From Lomentospora prolificans (Eukaryota; Ascomycota; Sordariomycetes; Microascales; Microascaceae), in the NCBI GenBank assembly GCA_029532625.1, contig JARFXM010000011.1, positions 868,001 to 932,000 of the forward strand: a stretch of 64,000 nucleotides of DNA. The letters run 5' to 3'. The notes under the pieces are model-generated. The model worked only from the letters and a program-made list of their open reading frames with translations, had not been told where the DNA came from and ran no database searches. A program made the position numbers and the translations under genes. Below, piece after piece: positions 34,340 through 44,438 of this stretch (positions are counted from its first letter, which is position 1; every line of letters begins with the position of its first letter).

Positions 34340-36230
34340 ACGCGCGGATTCGGTAAACACCCGTCACGGTGCGCGATCCCACCAAGGTTCTAAGCTGCAC
34401 CATAGTCATCACGGCCGCGCTGTTGGTTGTATCGAGTGTTCTCGCGCCTCTCGGGATTTACGAGGAGGTCGTCCCGGTTGGGCCGAACGTAGTCGAGTTC
34501 GCCTACGCAAAGGACCCCACTCCTTAGGGCCGGATAACCATGTCGCGGCCGGAAATGGCCTTTACCCGCATCTGTGAAACTGGACTGAACATCAACTGCT
34601 CCGGGCAATAAATTATCATGGAGTCTTGAGACGTCGCCGGGTGTGTTCCAAAGTACCGCGACAGACGGGGACAAGACGATAACCTCCACGATCCCCGCCA
34701 ACTACACTACAATGTTTTACAGCGCGACTTCAAACCCTGGCACCACCGTTACCAGGCTGTTCGATATTCAATACCGGCGCTAGTTCCTCGACAGGATAGA
34801 CATTATCGACAAAGGGGCGGCCCTCGTAAAATGAGATTTCGAATTTTATTGAAAACCTGGTCCCACAGGAGAATGTTTTGCTCAGGGAAGGTCTCATCAT
34901 TGACATGAGGGACATGCCCCGCATGGGGTTTAGAAATCACACCGTCTCCGTAGGTCTAGAGTTCGGTGGAACATAGAGTGAAGAGCTGACTTGGATCGAG
35001 CCCATGATGCAATACGTCAACACAAACCTATCTATAGAAATGAACTTTATCAAAGCCGGCGATTCGTTCTCAACTAACTACACCTACTACTTAGTCAATA
35101 GAGGCGCCTAGCTTGATTTGGACATGGAAGAACTCGAGACCCGGCACTGGACGACAACCAGACTCTCGACCTCTTTGGCCGTGCCCACCTGTCTGGCCGC
35201 ATGTACGAGGTGCTAGCTGCAGCTAGTCTCAACATATCCCTCCCCTTGAATTCTTCCACGAAGACCTTGTCCAGGATCGAGGTCTCCAAGGACATGGCAG
35301 ATGATAAACTTGAACCTGTTCAGTTATCAAGATGTCGAGAAGGTCCATGTCGGTGAGCTAGACGGCTTTGAGAGAACATTGAGCGAGGGCTTCTCCATCC
35401 CCCATTACTTCAGGCATCATCGTCAAATTATGAGCCGGCATATCCAAACGGATTCGTCAAAATTTTGGCACTAAATTATTCCGCCGTTAGTACTAAGTAG
35501 TGAACTACCTACGCCCGCACCGACAACTGGGCCATTATACTAAACTTCCATGCAGCAAATATATATCGCGGATACTATTACCTCGACGACATGGATCTCG
35601 ACAGGTGAGGCAACAACATAACCTCCCCAGCTGTAGACTGTGGACTTGTTGTCGGTGTGGGTTTGCCGATGGGACGGGAGGCCCTTGCCTCCAAACATCT
35701 ACACGGGAAACACAACATATCAGAGAAATATGTACGTTTGCGCGACGGGCGTGAAAAGCCAGCATAAAGACTGTGGACTTCTATTACAACGGGACAGGTT
35801 CCGAATTGTCAGCCTGCAAGTCACCTGGACTGCCAACAAGCATGCCCAGATGACAGGCCGAAACCTCTCTACATCGTCGAACACAGCTACGAGAGGAGGA
35901 TTTACTTTGACCTGCTTTGGGGCCCTGTCAGCGATCTTAGCTATGAGACGGTGGACGGGGTTCTACACCTAAAGGGCCGAACACCTCTGGCTTTCCACGA
36001 GTCCGCATCTGATACTAAACTTTGGGGAAACCCAAGGCTGCGATGCCCTAGCAGCCGTTTCGGCATTTGTCCGACATATAGGGAACCTATATGGAGGCGT
36101 CGGCAGAGGTGAACGGGATTACTCTGGGGCTTTCAACTACGCATTACGGCAATGTTTCCGTCAGCTTTCGGACAACGGGAGCATCGACTCTCAGGTTCCC
36201 ATCCTCATCACGATAGTTTATGTTTAGATT
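34340..36230 (+). pseudogene. Large fungal membrane protein, degenerate
   Basis: Pieces in all three plus frames resemble the common fungal multi-exon hypothetical membrane protein with one N-terminal TM helix, a long lumenal or extracellular domain and further TM segments. Recognisable pieces: ITAALLVVSSVLAPLGIYE (about 34400-34460), ICETGLNINCSG (about 34565), ASIKTVDFYYNGT (about 35760-35800), RRIYFDLLWGPVSDL (about 35890-35940) and LRFPSSS at the end. In-frame stops (for example near 34525) and many frameshifts prevent any continuous reading. GC content is not lowered, so simple C-to-T (RIP) decay is not the obvious cause. Confidence 0.55.
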
Positions 36231-36420
36231 TAGATGATCAACATATTGTAGCCATTTGAATGTTGAATGCCTATACTAAGAAGAAAAAAAATCAAACCCA
36301 AAAAATGCAGCCTGTCTATATGCTCTTTTTTCAACAAATCATTACCATTTCATGACAATTTGGATGGATTCATCATCTCAAATCAATGCTCCATTTCCGT
36401 CCTCCCCCAGTATATCTCTT

Positions 36421-38376
36421 TCATCCCTGCAAATGCCACCTTCCCACACCAAGCAATCCCTCCCAAGGCTTCAGCACTATAGTTCCCTTCTTGGGCTTCT
36501 CCGTCGACTCAGAATCATAGCTGCCAAGCAACCAGTTTTCGATGACGAAGCCCTCGGGGAACTTGAACTCGGCTTCACCACTGCTAAAGTTCAAGATAGT
36601 CACAGAGACTTCCTCACCGCCTTTGCGCTTGAACGCGAACACGTTCCGATGCGTGTTCTTGATGACCTCGAACTCACCATAGAAGAACAGGTCAACGTGC
36701 TCCTTGCGGATCTTGAGCGCGCGCTGCCAAAAGCGGTAAGGCGACACATTCTTGCACGCGCTGGAGGCGGGCCCGACCTTGCGCTGCGTCTCGGCGTTGA
36801 ACTCGGGATAGTCATCATTGACGCGCATCCAGGGCTTCACGTCGGGAGCGCAGAACCCAGCGTTGGGGGACGTATCCCACTGCATGGGGGTCCTGGAGTT
36901 GTCGCGAGCCTTGCGGCGCATGAAGAGGCGTGCACGCTCGCGCTCGGGTGCCTCGGGGGGATACTTGCTGGTGATGTATTTCCAGTAGTTGACGGACTCA
37001 ATGTCCTTGTACTCTTCGGGACCCCAAGAGGCGGGGATGTTGCGCATACCGAGCTCTTCACCCTGGTAGACGTAGAGAGTACCGGTGAGGGTGGTCTGCA
37101 TGATGCAGAGGAGCTTGGTACCCGCAAGACGGTGTTCGTCCGAGTCGTCGCAGAAGCGAGACACGGATCGGGGTTGGTCGTGGTTCTCTAGGTAGAGGGT
37201 CTTCCAGCCGCGGCGCGTAATGACACGTCGCATTTTTTCGATGATTTGGCTGAGATCACGAACGTTCCAGGGGCGGTAGGAGAACTTGGTCTCACCGGGG
37301 ACGTCATCGAGGGACATGAGGTCAAAGGTGAAAATCATGTTGAGAGAACCCTCTTCAGCCTTGACGATCTCGAGGATCTGATTCTCATCCTTGATGAAGG
37401 GCATCTCACCGACAGTGAGAAGATCATGCTTGGAGAGAACCTCACGCTTCATCTCCTGGAGGTACTCGGAGAGACGAGGACCAGTCGCAAAGTGCTTGCT
37501 ACCGCACTGGTACTTTCTGTTGGGGAAGAGAACTTCCGCATCTGCGAAATCCTGGTTCTTGGAAATGAGGTTGATGACATCCATGCGGAAACCACCGACA
37601 CCCTTGTCAATCCAGAAGCGCAGAATCTCGTGCACGCCGTGACGCACATCAGGGTTCTCCCAGTTCAGGTCGGGCTGGAACGGCGTGAAAAGTGAAAGGT
37701 AGTATTCTTTGGTCGTCTCGTCATATGTCCACGCCGAGTTGGCCTCATCAAGGATGCAAGCCCAGTTGTTGGGCGGCTGGGGGTTGCCCTGCTCGTCGTA
37801 TCTAGGTTTGCGCCAGATGTACCAATTCCTCTTGGGGTTGTCGGTAGACGAGCGAGACTCGAGGAAGAAGGGGTGCTGGTCGGAAGTGTGGTTAACGACG
37901 AGGTCCATGATGAGCTTCATATCACGCTTCTTGAGCTCAGCAATCAGGTTCTCGACGTCCTCCATGGTGCCGTAGGGCTTATGGATGGCGCGGTAGTTGG
38001 AAATATCGTAGCCCATATCCCTCTGGGGGCTCTCGTAGATGGGGGTCAACCAGACGACGTCGACACCAAGATCTTTGAGGTAATCAAGCTTGGAGGTGAC
38101 ACCGTTGATGTTGCCGATGCCATCGCCGTCTGTGTCACAGAAAGATGAGGGGTAAATCTGGTAGATGACGGCCTCCTTCCACCACCTGCGGTCGGCGGTA
38201 GTTATCGCGATGTTACCACCGGTGGTAAGGCCGTTTGTGCCGTTAGGAACGACGCCATTCGTTCCGTTGGCGGCACTATTGATGCCGTTGGGGGCACCAT
38301 TGATGCCGTTGGGGCCACCATTGATACCGTTGGGGGCACCATTGATGCCGTTGGTGACAATGGAAGTTTGCGTCAT
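36421..38376 (-). CDS. GH13 alpha-glucosidase (maltase-like), cytosolic
   Basis: An uninterrupted 651-residue retaining enzyme acting on alpha-glucosidic bonds of maltose or isomaltose. The conserved GH13 regions are all present: region I DLVVNH (158-163), nucleophile Asp266 in GGFRMDVIN, acid/base Glu324 in TVGEMP, and transition-state Asp400 in ENHDQPR. Near residue 75 it has YQIYPSSFCDTDGDGIGN, typical of the oligo-1,6-glucosidase/maltase subfamily. It has no signal peptide. The first ~50 residues are an Asn/Gly/Ile repeat (7 residues, about 6 copies) not found in the catalytic family. Upstream in-frame codons to 38589 are hydrophobic and pyrimidine-rich and look like 5' leader, so the ATG at 38376 is preferred. 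Confidence 0.94.
   Translation of the reverse strand: MTQTSIVTNGINGAPNGINGGPNGINGAPNGINSAANGTNGVVPNGTNGLTTGGNIAITTADRRWWKEAVIYQIYPSSFCDTDGDGIGNINGVTSKLDYLKDLGVDVVWLTPIYESPQRDMGYDISNYRAIHKPYGTMEDVENLIAELKKRDMKLIMDLVVNHTSDQHPFFLESRSSTDNPKRNWYIWRKPRYDEQGNPQPPNNWACILDEANSAWTYDETTKEYYLSLFTPFQPDLNWENPDVRHGVHEILRFWIDKGVGGFRMDVINLISKNQDFADAEVLFPNRKYQCGSKHFATGPRLSEYLQEMKREVLSKHDLLTVGEMPFIKDENQILEIVKAEEGSLNMIFTFDLMSLDDVPGETKFSYRPWNVRDLSQIIEKMRRVITRRGWKTLYLENHDQPRSVSRFCDDSDEHRLAGTKLLCIMQTTLTGTLYVYQGEELGMRNIPASWGPEEYKDIESVNYWKYITSKYPPEAPERERARLFMRRKARDNSRTPMQWDTSPNAGFCAPDVKPWMRVNDDYPEFNAETQRKVGPASSACKNVSPYRFWQRALKIRKEHVDLFFYGEFEVIKNTHRNVFAFKRKGGEEVSVTILNFSSGEAEFKFPEGFVIENWLLGSYDSESTEKPKKGTIVLKPWEGLLGVGRWHLQG
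38230..38352 (-). repeat. 21-bp coding minisatellite in the GH13 N-terminus
   Basis: A roughly 21-bp unit encoding Asn-Gly-Ile-Asn-Gly-(Ala/Gly)-Pro is repeated about six times, the first three nearly identical and the later ones changed to Asn-Gly-Thr-Asn-Gly. It is probably length-variable between strains. Confidence 0.9.
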
Positions 38377-38618
38377 TTTGAAGGCGAGGGTTGTGTTGGA
38401 TCTGGGAAATGTGGAAGCGAGTTGTTGCTGGAGAAATAAGAGGTGCGAATGGTAGAGGGAGGGGTATAACGGGGAGAGACACAAGCACAAGAAAGCAAGC
38501 GAGTCGTAAATGGAAAAAAGCAGATGTATGGTAGGATCGTAACGATGGAGAGAGAGAGTCTTGGACGGCGAGGTCCTACTGCTGATCAACCAGCGCGAGG
38601 AAGAAATGGAAGGGGAGA

Positions 38619-38626
38619 ATATATAG
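38619..38626 (-). promoter_or_regulatory. Possible TATA element of the GH13 gene
   Basis: On the minus strand CTATATAT lies about 243 bp before the preferred ATG, fitting a long pyrimidine-rich leader. Confidence 0.35.
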
Positions 38627-40906
38627 TTGGTTAATCTGTCACAGGTTGAGACAGGACCCTCGTGATGGACAATAAATAAGGAAAGGGAACAGAAAAAAAT
38701 GAAATCTAGGCTTCAGGGTTCTACAGCTCGACCCAGGAGCTTCGTCGGGGTCCTTTTAAAACGGGTTGCCCGAGGAGAGGGGCCCACATCGGCGATTAAC
38801 GCGACGCCACCAGCGGCTTCGACCCCGAAGATCCTTGCCTTGGAGAGGGGAAGAAGTCTACACACTAGTGCGGTCAAGAATTTTCGCTTGACGCAACAAT
38901 GGTAGCTACATTACAGGGGATTTGTTGTTTGTTCTGCGCACACCGTGTCGTGGCTTTTTGTTTCATACGTTGTCTGGATTTCCTTGCTGTTGCACAACGT
39001 ATTGAGATACTGTGTGCACTGGATTGTTCCTTCCCCTTCACCGCAAATACCAGCCAGTGCACGGAGATTTGACGTCATCTGCCGGGGTCCGATAATTACT
39101 CCGGAGGCGACGCCGCCTCCCCTTTTTTTTTTTTTTTTTTTCTTTTTCTTTTTGTCCCTGCGCTCTGTTTTACGCATTTAATTCCCCTCTTTTTGACTCC
39201 TTTTTGACCCCTCCATTATTTTTACTAATTGTATTTGAAATCGTCCGGAGCTTTGAAGCTCGGTGTAGGCGTGACACAAGGAAGGGTTGGCCCCTCCAAA
39301 AGCCACGTCCCAAAATTGCCCCACCAAGCTGAGAAACCGTCGACCCAGTCTTTCTGCAGCTCGCTCGAAAGCATGATGCTCTTGTATTCGCCTCTCAACC
39401 AATGATCTTGCCCTGATACGCCCAGCTTTCCGGATTCATCTTGGTCCGTCTGCCCCCCCCCGATGGGTTTGTGTCATGTCCCCGCTACCCAAATCCCAGC
39501 CAGTTGGTCACGCGCCATTCTGTACCGTTTACCAGCAGTATCGAGAAGCAGCGAAAAGGGGTTACTACAAGCTAATGTGGGCGGCTCCTGCAACTTGATG
39601 ATTGGGTTGAGTAATGTTCATGTCAAGAACCCCACGGTCATGGCCATCATACAGTATCCATGAGACATGAAATCGGTGGATGGATCCTGCAGCTCGTGTC
39701 CAGATGACACCTCCATTATGTCGCCCCTTACTGGGATATAGCTCCTAACTCGGAGCTTGGTGCAGAGATAGGGAGGGGGATACAAGGGTGCACGGGGATA
39801 CGAAGTTGGCGAAGGGGGGCAAAAATCAAGCCGTCCCATCGTGAGCACCAAACCCTTCTCCCTCTTTTTGCCCCGCGCACCGCGCCGGAGGTGGTTTCAC
39901 ATTTTTCGCTGATGGGCGCATACCACAGGATGTGGTGCCCTCGTCGTGCAACTTAAAGTTTTCAGCCCTACCACACAACTGAATCCTGGAGTATTGACGA
40001 CGGCTCCAACCAATAACCACCACCGAAACCTAGTGTCCACGGGGCGCGGAGGTCTACCTAGTGGCTGGCTTTTCTTGAGATCACGCCCCGCCTTCGAACC
40101 AAGCCACACATTTTTGCTTCTATGCAAGGAACAACGGGCCAGCCACAAGTTCCACTTCCTCCCTTCGCTTGAAAAAAAGGGCAACACCATCACTACGTAC
40201 GAGGTTTCCCCGAGCATTCACGCTTGGACGCCAGGGTTCTCGGAGATGGCCAGCGTGGCTATTTAGAGTTTATGAAAAGTATATTTCGTACCAGCGTGGC
40301 GTCACCTCGTGTGGGTGTGGGGCCACGGGCGTAGAAGACTACGGAAAGATACAAGAGTGATAACAGATCTATGTATAGCAACGTATGTGTTTTGTTTAAT
40401 TATTCGTCTCCTATGTGACAAATTCTGTCCTAGGACCGGAGATTGACCCATAGTGACGAAGCTTAGTGCAAAGTAGGTAAAGCTGGGATCCCTTCGAGAA
40501 GCATTCTAGCTTTTCCAAACGGTAGCCGGTATCCGAGGGCAGTTGGTTTGCTTCTAGACCGTATCCTAGTTCCTATAGATGGCGATTGAAGGAATAGAAC
40601 TGATGAGTGTTCTAGGCACTAGCGGTTCTAGAATTCCATTCTGGATCTGCCACGGTGTCTCCCCCCTTCCCCCTTTTTATCGAGGGTGAGACCAGTGAGC
40701 TTCCTGCACCATGGACCATGTGGCCCTGAAGAGGAATGAATGTTCATTATTAGGGATTTGAAATTCTTCATTTTACCGATCGCCACGTAGATTTGCTTTC
40801 CCCAACTTCTACACCGTGACAACACCCCCACCTCGGCAGTGGCGAGTCATGGGACTGAACCAGCAGGACACCCTGCCTGTGCAACAACCCAATCAAAACC
40901 GTTTTT
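38627..40906. other. 2.3-kb spacer, no gene supported
   Basis: Promoter side of the GH13 gene and 3' side of the HhH gene. Frames at 39897-40266 overlap on both strands and look random. A T-tract is annotated separately. Confidence 0.4.
39123..39153 (+). repeat. Poly-T tract
   Basis: About 19 uninterrupted T followed by T5 runs broken by single C. A homopolymer of this length is slippage-prone. Confidence 0.8.
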
Positions 40907-41859
40907 TCACCCACCAACTGGCGCAAAGTCGCCTTCCTTCTTCTCGAACCTGACCCTAGTCAGTGCCACCTCTAGCCTAGCCATGGCCTCGGCGTCGGAT
41001 CCGATCGAATCGAACATGGCCTCCACATCATCGCCCAAACCGATGTGCTTCGCAGTTTCTAGGCTGCGGTTGTCCAGGAACGGCGCTACGTTGGGGAAGT
41101 AGCCCTGGATTGAGCTCATGCAGATGTCCACTCCTAGTGGGCCTAGACCCTTGATCTCTCGCAAATCGGCAGCAAGGTCTTTGCGCGCAGCGTCGCCTTC
41201 TTCATGTGATGGGAGGATTTGAGAAGCGTCATCGTCTTGCAAGGTTGGTTAGTTAGCCTGGGAGAGTCTCATAGGTGGGCAAAAAAGTCTGTACCATATT
41301 TCTCTTTCATCAGTTCCATCAAATCGCCGAGGAAGTTGGCCATCCTCTCACGGTAGCGCACATAGCCTCCCTTGGTCAGGACTTCTGTTCTTTCATCCCA
41401 CGATGACTTGTGGAGAACTTCGAGGTCGTTGTACTTGGCATCGAGGAGGGCCTTGAGAGTTGACCTCGCAATATCGTGCGAGATTCGAGCGGAAGAAAGC
41501 ATCGCATTAAGAATGTGTGCCATTACGACCTGGCTTTCTGGCCAGCTGTTGTCAACGAGGTCCTTCAGCGGTGTTTCGCCGTATTTTTCCAGCACATTAT
41601 TTGCAATGGCTTTCAAGTCCCCGCCCTTGCTGTGTTGACTTTCAATTCTTTTCTCCTCTTCTGCGGGGCTGCCATGACTCTTCCGTCGTCTCTTCGGGGA
41701 TTTCTCTTCTTTCACGGCTCCCTTTTTCCCCGCCGGCTTTGCGGATCGCTTCTGGGGCGGGTGCCCCTCGTCTTTTTCTCGCACTTGTTTGGGCGAAGAC
41801 TCGGATCGTGCTGACCCGGGATCACGCTTCTCCTTTTGTTGGCTACGCGTTTGAACCAT
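40907..41859 (-). CDS. HhH-GPD-like DNA glycosylase family protein
   Basis: Exons 41295-41859 and 40907-41235 (59-bp intron, GTACAG...CTTGCAAG) encode 297 residues. Residues 1-75 are a highly basic Lys/Arg/Ser tail with PKRRRK, a probable nuclear localisation signal and DNA-binding tail. The rest is helical, with a helix-hairpin-helix element LREIKGLGPLGVDICM and a following PFLDNRSLETAKHIGL. This is the placement of the HhH and conserved Asp of the endonuclease III/AlkA superfamily. The Lys that makes bifunctional glycosylase/lyases is absent and no Fe-S cysteine cluster follows. Base-excision or DNA-binding function is inferred; catalysis is uncertain. Confidence 0.7.
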
Positions 41860-42243
41860 TTGCAATCGTGAAATTCGCTGTTTGAAACAAGGAAATGAGA
41901 AAAAAAGATTGACGCTGCCAGAATTCTCACGATACCAAATAGGCAGCTATCTACATGACAATCAGCGGCTCGCCGAGTGACGCCATCGTGATGTTAAAGT
42001 GTGTAAGTAAGCCACATTTGGCGCAGTCGAATCGCAAAACGTCCTTCACAAGTTACCAGTGAATTGTATTAATTGAGCAGCACACACGGTGGATTGAATC
42101 CATACAAGCCATGTGAGGTAACGTGTCGTAAAAATGATTGCTTCTCCCCCTTCATACTCTACGTGATGAGGGGCATCTCACCTCGCTGCTTCTAGCTGCT
42201 TTTATTACCAGGTAACCTTGTGGCTACTGTGTCCCTGAATTCC
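41860..42243. other. Spacer
   Basis: 384 bp between the start of the HhH gene and the end of the SnoaL-like gene. It should hold the HhH promoter. No motif stands out. Confidence 0.5.
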
Positions 42244-42921
42244 TCACAGCACTGCGTAATTCCCGTTGAACCAGGAGAGAGTTACTTTTTGTGATGCAAT
42301 CCTCCATGGGTTCTCTCCCCTCTCCTCCAATTCTGGCAACCTAACAACCTCGAGAATAGCCCTCCCCTAGTATCAAAGGTTAATATGGCTTCTACATCGT
42401 CTTAGTGGATGCCATCAGTTTGAGTTATGAACCCACCCCATTATGTGCAAATGGGCTACCATTCACGCTTTTCTTGACGAGGTTCCCGTTTCCCTGTGCC
42501 CACACCGTCGCTCGATCGGGCCGTTCCCCTGCACCGGGTTGGGGTAGTCGGATAATTGTATGCCTTTGGTGTCTCGTCAGCATAGATAAGCAAAAGGATC
42601 AAGAGCTACTCGCGTACCCATATAGATGCTGGCAAGCATCATACGCTTTCGTCAGCCCGGTGGCTTGTTGAGCCCACTCAGCGCTGGTCGTCTTGATCGG
42701 CTTGCCGTCCAACAGGCTGCCGTAGTCGATCACGACCTCGGGAGCGTAGACTTCGTCCCTTAAGCCAGCCTCTGATGCTGTATCGTAGTACCATCCCTTG
42801 TGAGATAATTAGACTAAAGCATTGCGTTGTCGATGGGGCGGCGCTACTCTACCAGTTTCTTGACAGTCTCGTCAATGTTGCTCTTATCGAGTAAGAATTC
42901 AGATACAGAGTAGGATACCAT
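42244..42921 (-). CDS. SnoaL-like / NTF2-fold protein, four exons
   Basis: Rebuilt from splice signals: exons 42853-42921, 42618-42796, 42437-42563 and 42244-42366 (498 nt, 165 residues); introns 56, 54 and 70 bp, the second with a GCTGAC branch site. Phases agree throughout. The NTF2-like cone fold is suggested by YYDTASEAGLRDEVYAPEVV near the start, the central YGSLLDGKPIKTT, ACQHLY, the RLPQPGAGERPDRATV block and a C-terminal NPWRIASQKVTLSWFNGN, the order seen in fungal SnoaL_4 proteins. That fold serves both enzymes (isomerases, dehydratases, hydroxylases) and ligand binders. No catalytic residue can be assigned. There is no signal peptide. It has no continuous frame longer than 66 codons, so it is easily missed. 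Confidence 0.8.
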
Positions 42922-44438
42922 CTTGCTAGTTCACTGCTGTACTTCGACTATTGCCTATGATGTCTTCTATGTTTGCTCGAATTCATCCCTCGGCAGGCTG
43001 ATGGGCCATATTACGCCTTATATTATATTGCAAGTTTCAATTCGCCCTCCCCACGCACATCAAGCTTGGCTCCCGGACACCCTGAACTCTAAACTCCTGT
43101 AATATCCGTCATTAACTCCGGTGCCGAGCCTCAGTCAAGCAACAAAGAGGATGCCTCAGCCAACATGGATTTGTAATTTAGGAAAATATTACCGCCGGCT
43201 TTAATGGGCGTTTGTCGCAATCGCCGACATCTCCAGATCGTGCAAGGACCTGATCCTGCGCGGGTGCAGGAGCGCGAGTATTAGAGTGTAAATGAATATG
43301 GCGCAGCATTCCCCTGGATTTTTCAATGGAGCCCGTTTTCCATAAATGGTGGTAAGGGAAGAAAAAAGAATTATGTATACATATAAGGATAACTCAAAAA
43401 GAAGATTTGGCATGGCTTGTGCCTCCTCACCTGTGCACGTAAACTAAATCATTGCTCCCTACGACTCGCCTGCAATCATGTCCTGCCAGGAACAGGCACT
43501 TAAGGCCAGCCATTGTTTCCCGCCTTCGCCTTCTCACACTCCTTCGACATGATTGCGTTAATGCCCATATTATGCCTCTCCTCCACATTGCCACGCCTAT
43601 CACAGTTGCTCAGGCCAAGTTCACCAACTGCATCCCAGTCGCAGTAAGAAAACGTTGGAAGAACGTCAGGCTATCCAGGACGTTCCCCCGAGGGTTCGCG
43701 TGGCACCGTCGATAAAAGTCTTGATGCTTCCCATCTCACATGCCATGAACTTGCCCGCTGTCTTTTGCGTGTTCTTGGCCATCCGGAAGCTGGCGGTGTT
43801 GCTGAGGCGGCCGTAGTCAACATCAGTAGGCACATGTGGCTAGTACCAAATCTTGCGCTACTTGACGTCGTCGGTAATCTTGCCGTTGACGATAGGGCCC
43901 TGGCGAGTCATCAACGCAAGGATTGAAATAATCGGCGGTTGGTGTTTCGACAACACTCTTCATCTTACAAAGGGCACTCTGGAGCCTAAGAAAGTCACTG
44001 AACCTCACACCCTCAGTAGGAGACCTAGGAGTCAGACTGGGCAACACCGGCACCAGCCGTTAAGCTACCAGCAATACCGTTGAAGAGGATAATCCAGCGG
44101 GAGGAAGAACAGCATCAACTAAAGTGACATGCCGGCAACAGTCCTAGGCCAAGAGTCAGTCCTAAGTTGTTACCCATTGCTTTCTAGCCAGCATACCACG
44201 CTAAATTCGTCGAGGCTGCCACCTTTATCCCGAATCGGCAGATTTCTTAAATTCCTCGCAGCACAGAAACACCTCACATTCCATCGCCGAGTTTTCGGAT
44301 TGCTGGCTCTCGTCCGCAGGAAGACGCCGATTCGAATATCACGACCACGGGAGATTGCTACGGTAAGAAATAGAAGAAGGAAGGAAAATTAATCCTCCTA
44401 CGAATAACCGTGAAGCCCGACTTCACGTACGATTTTTA
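42922..44438. other. Spacer with an unidentified decayed fragment
   Basis: On the minus strand about 43870-43690 reads, between two stops, PTDVDYGRLSNTASFRMAK then AGKFMACEMGSIKTFIDGA. The quality suggests former coding sequence, but I cannot name a family. The rest shows only short frames. Confidence 0.35.

Noticed and set aside
36352..37191. 279-codon plus-strand open frame
   Set aside because: It is antisense to the GH13 maltase, whose catalytic motifs are all on the minus strand; the plus frame reflects codon bias.
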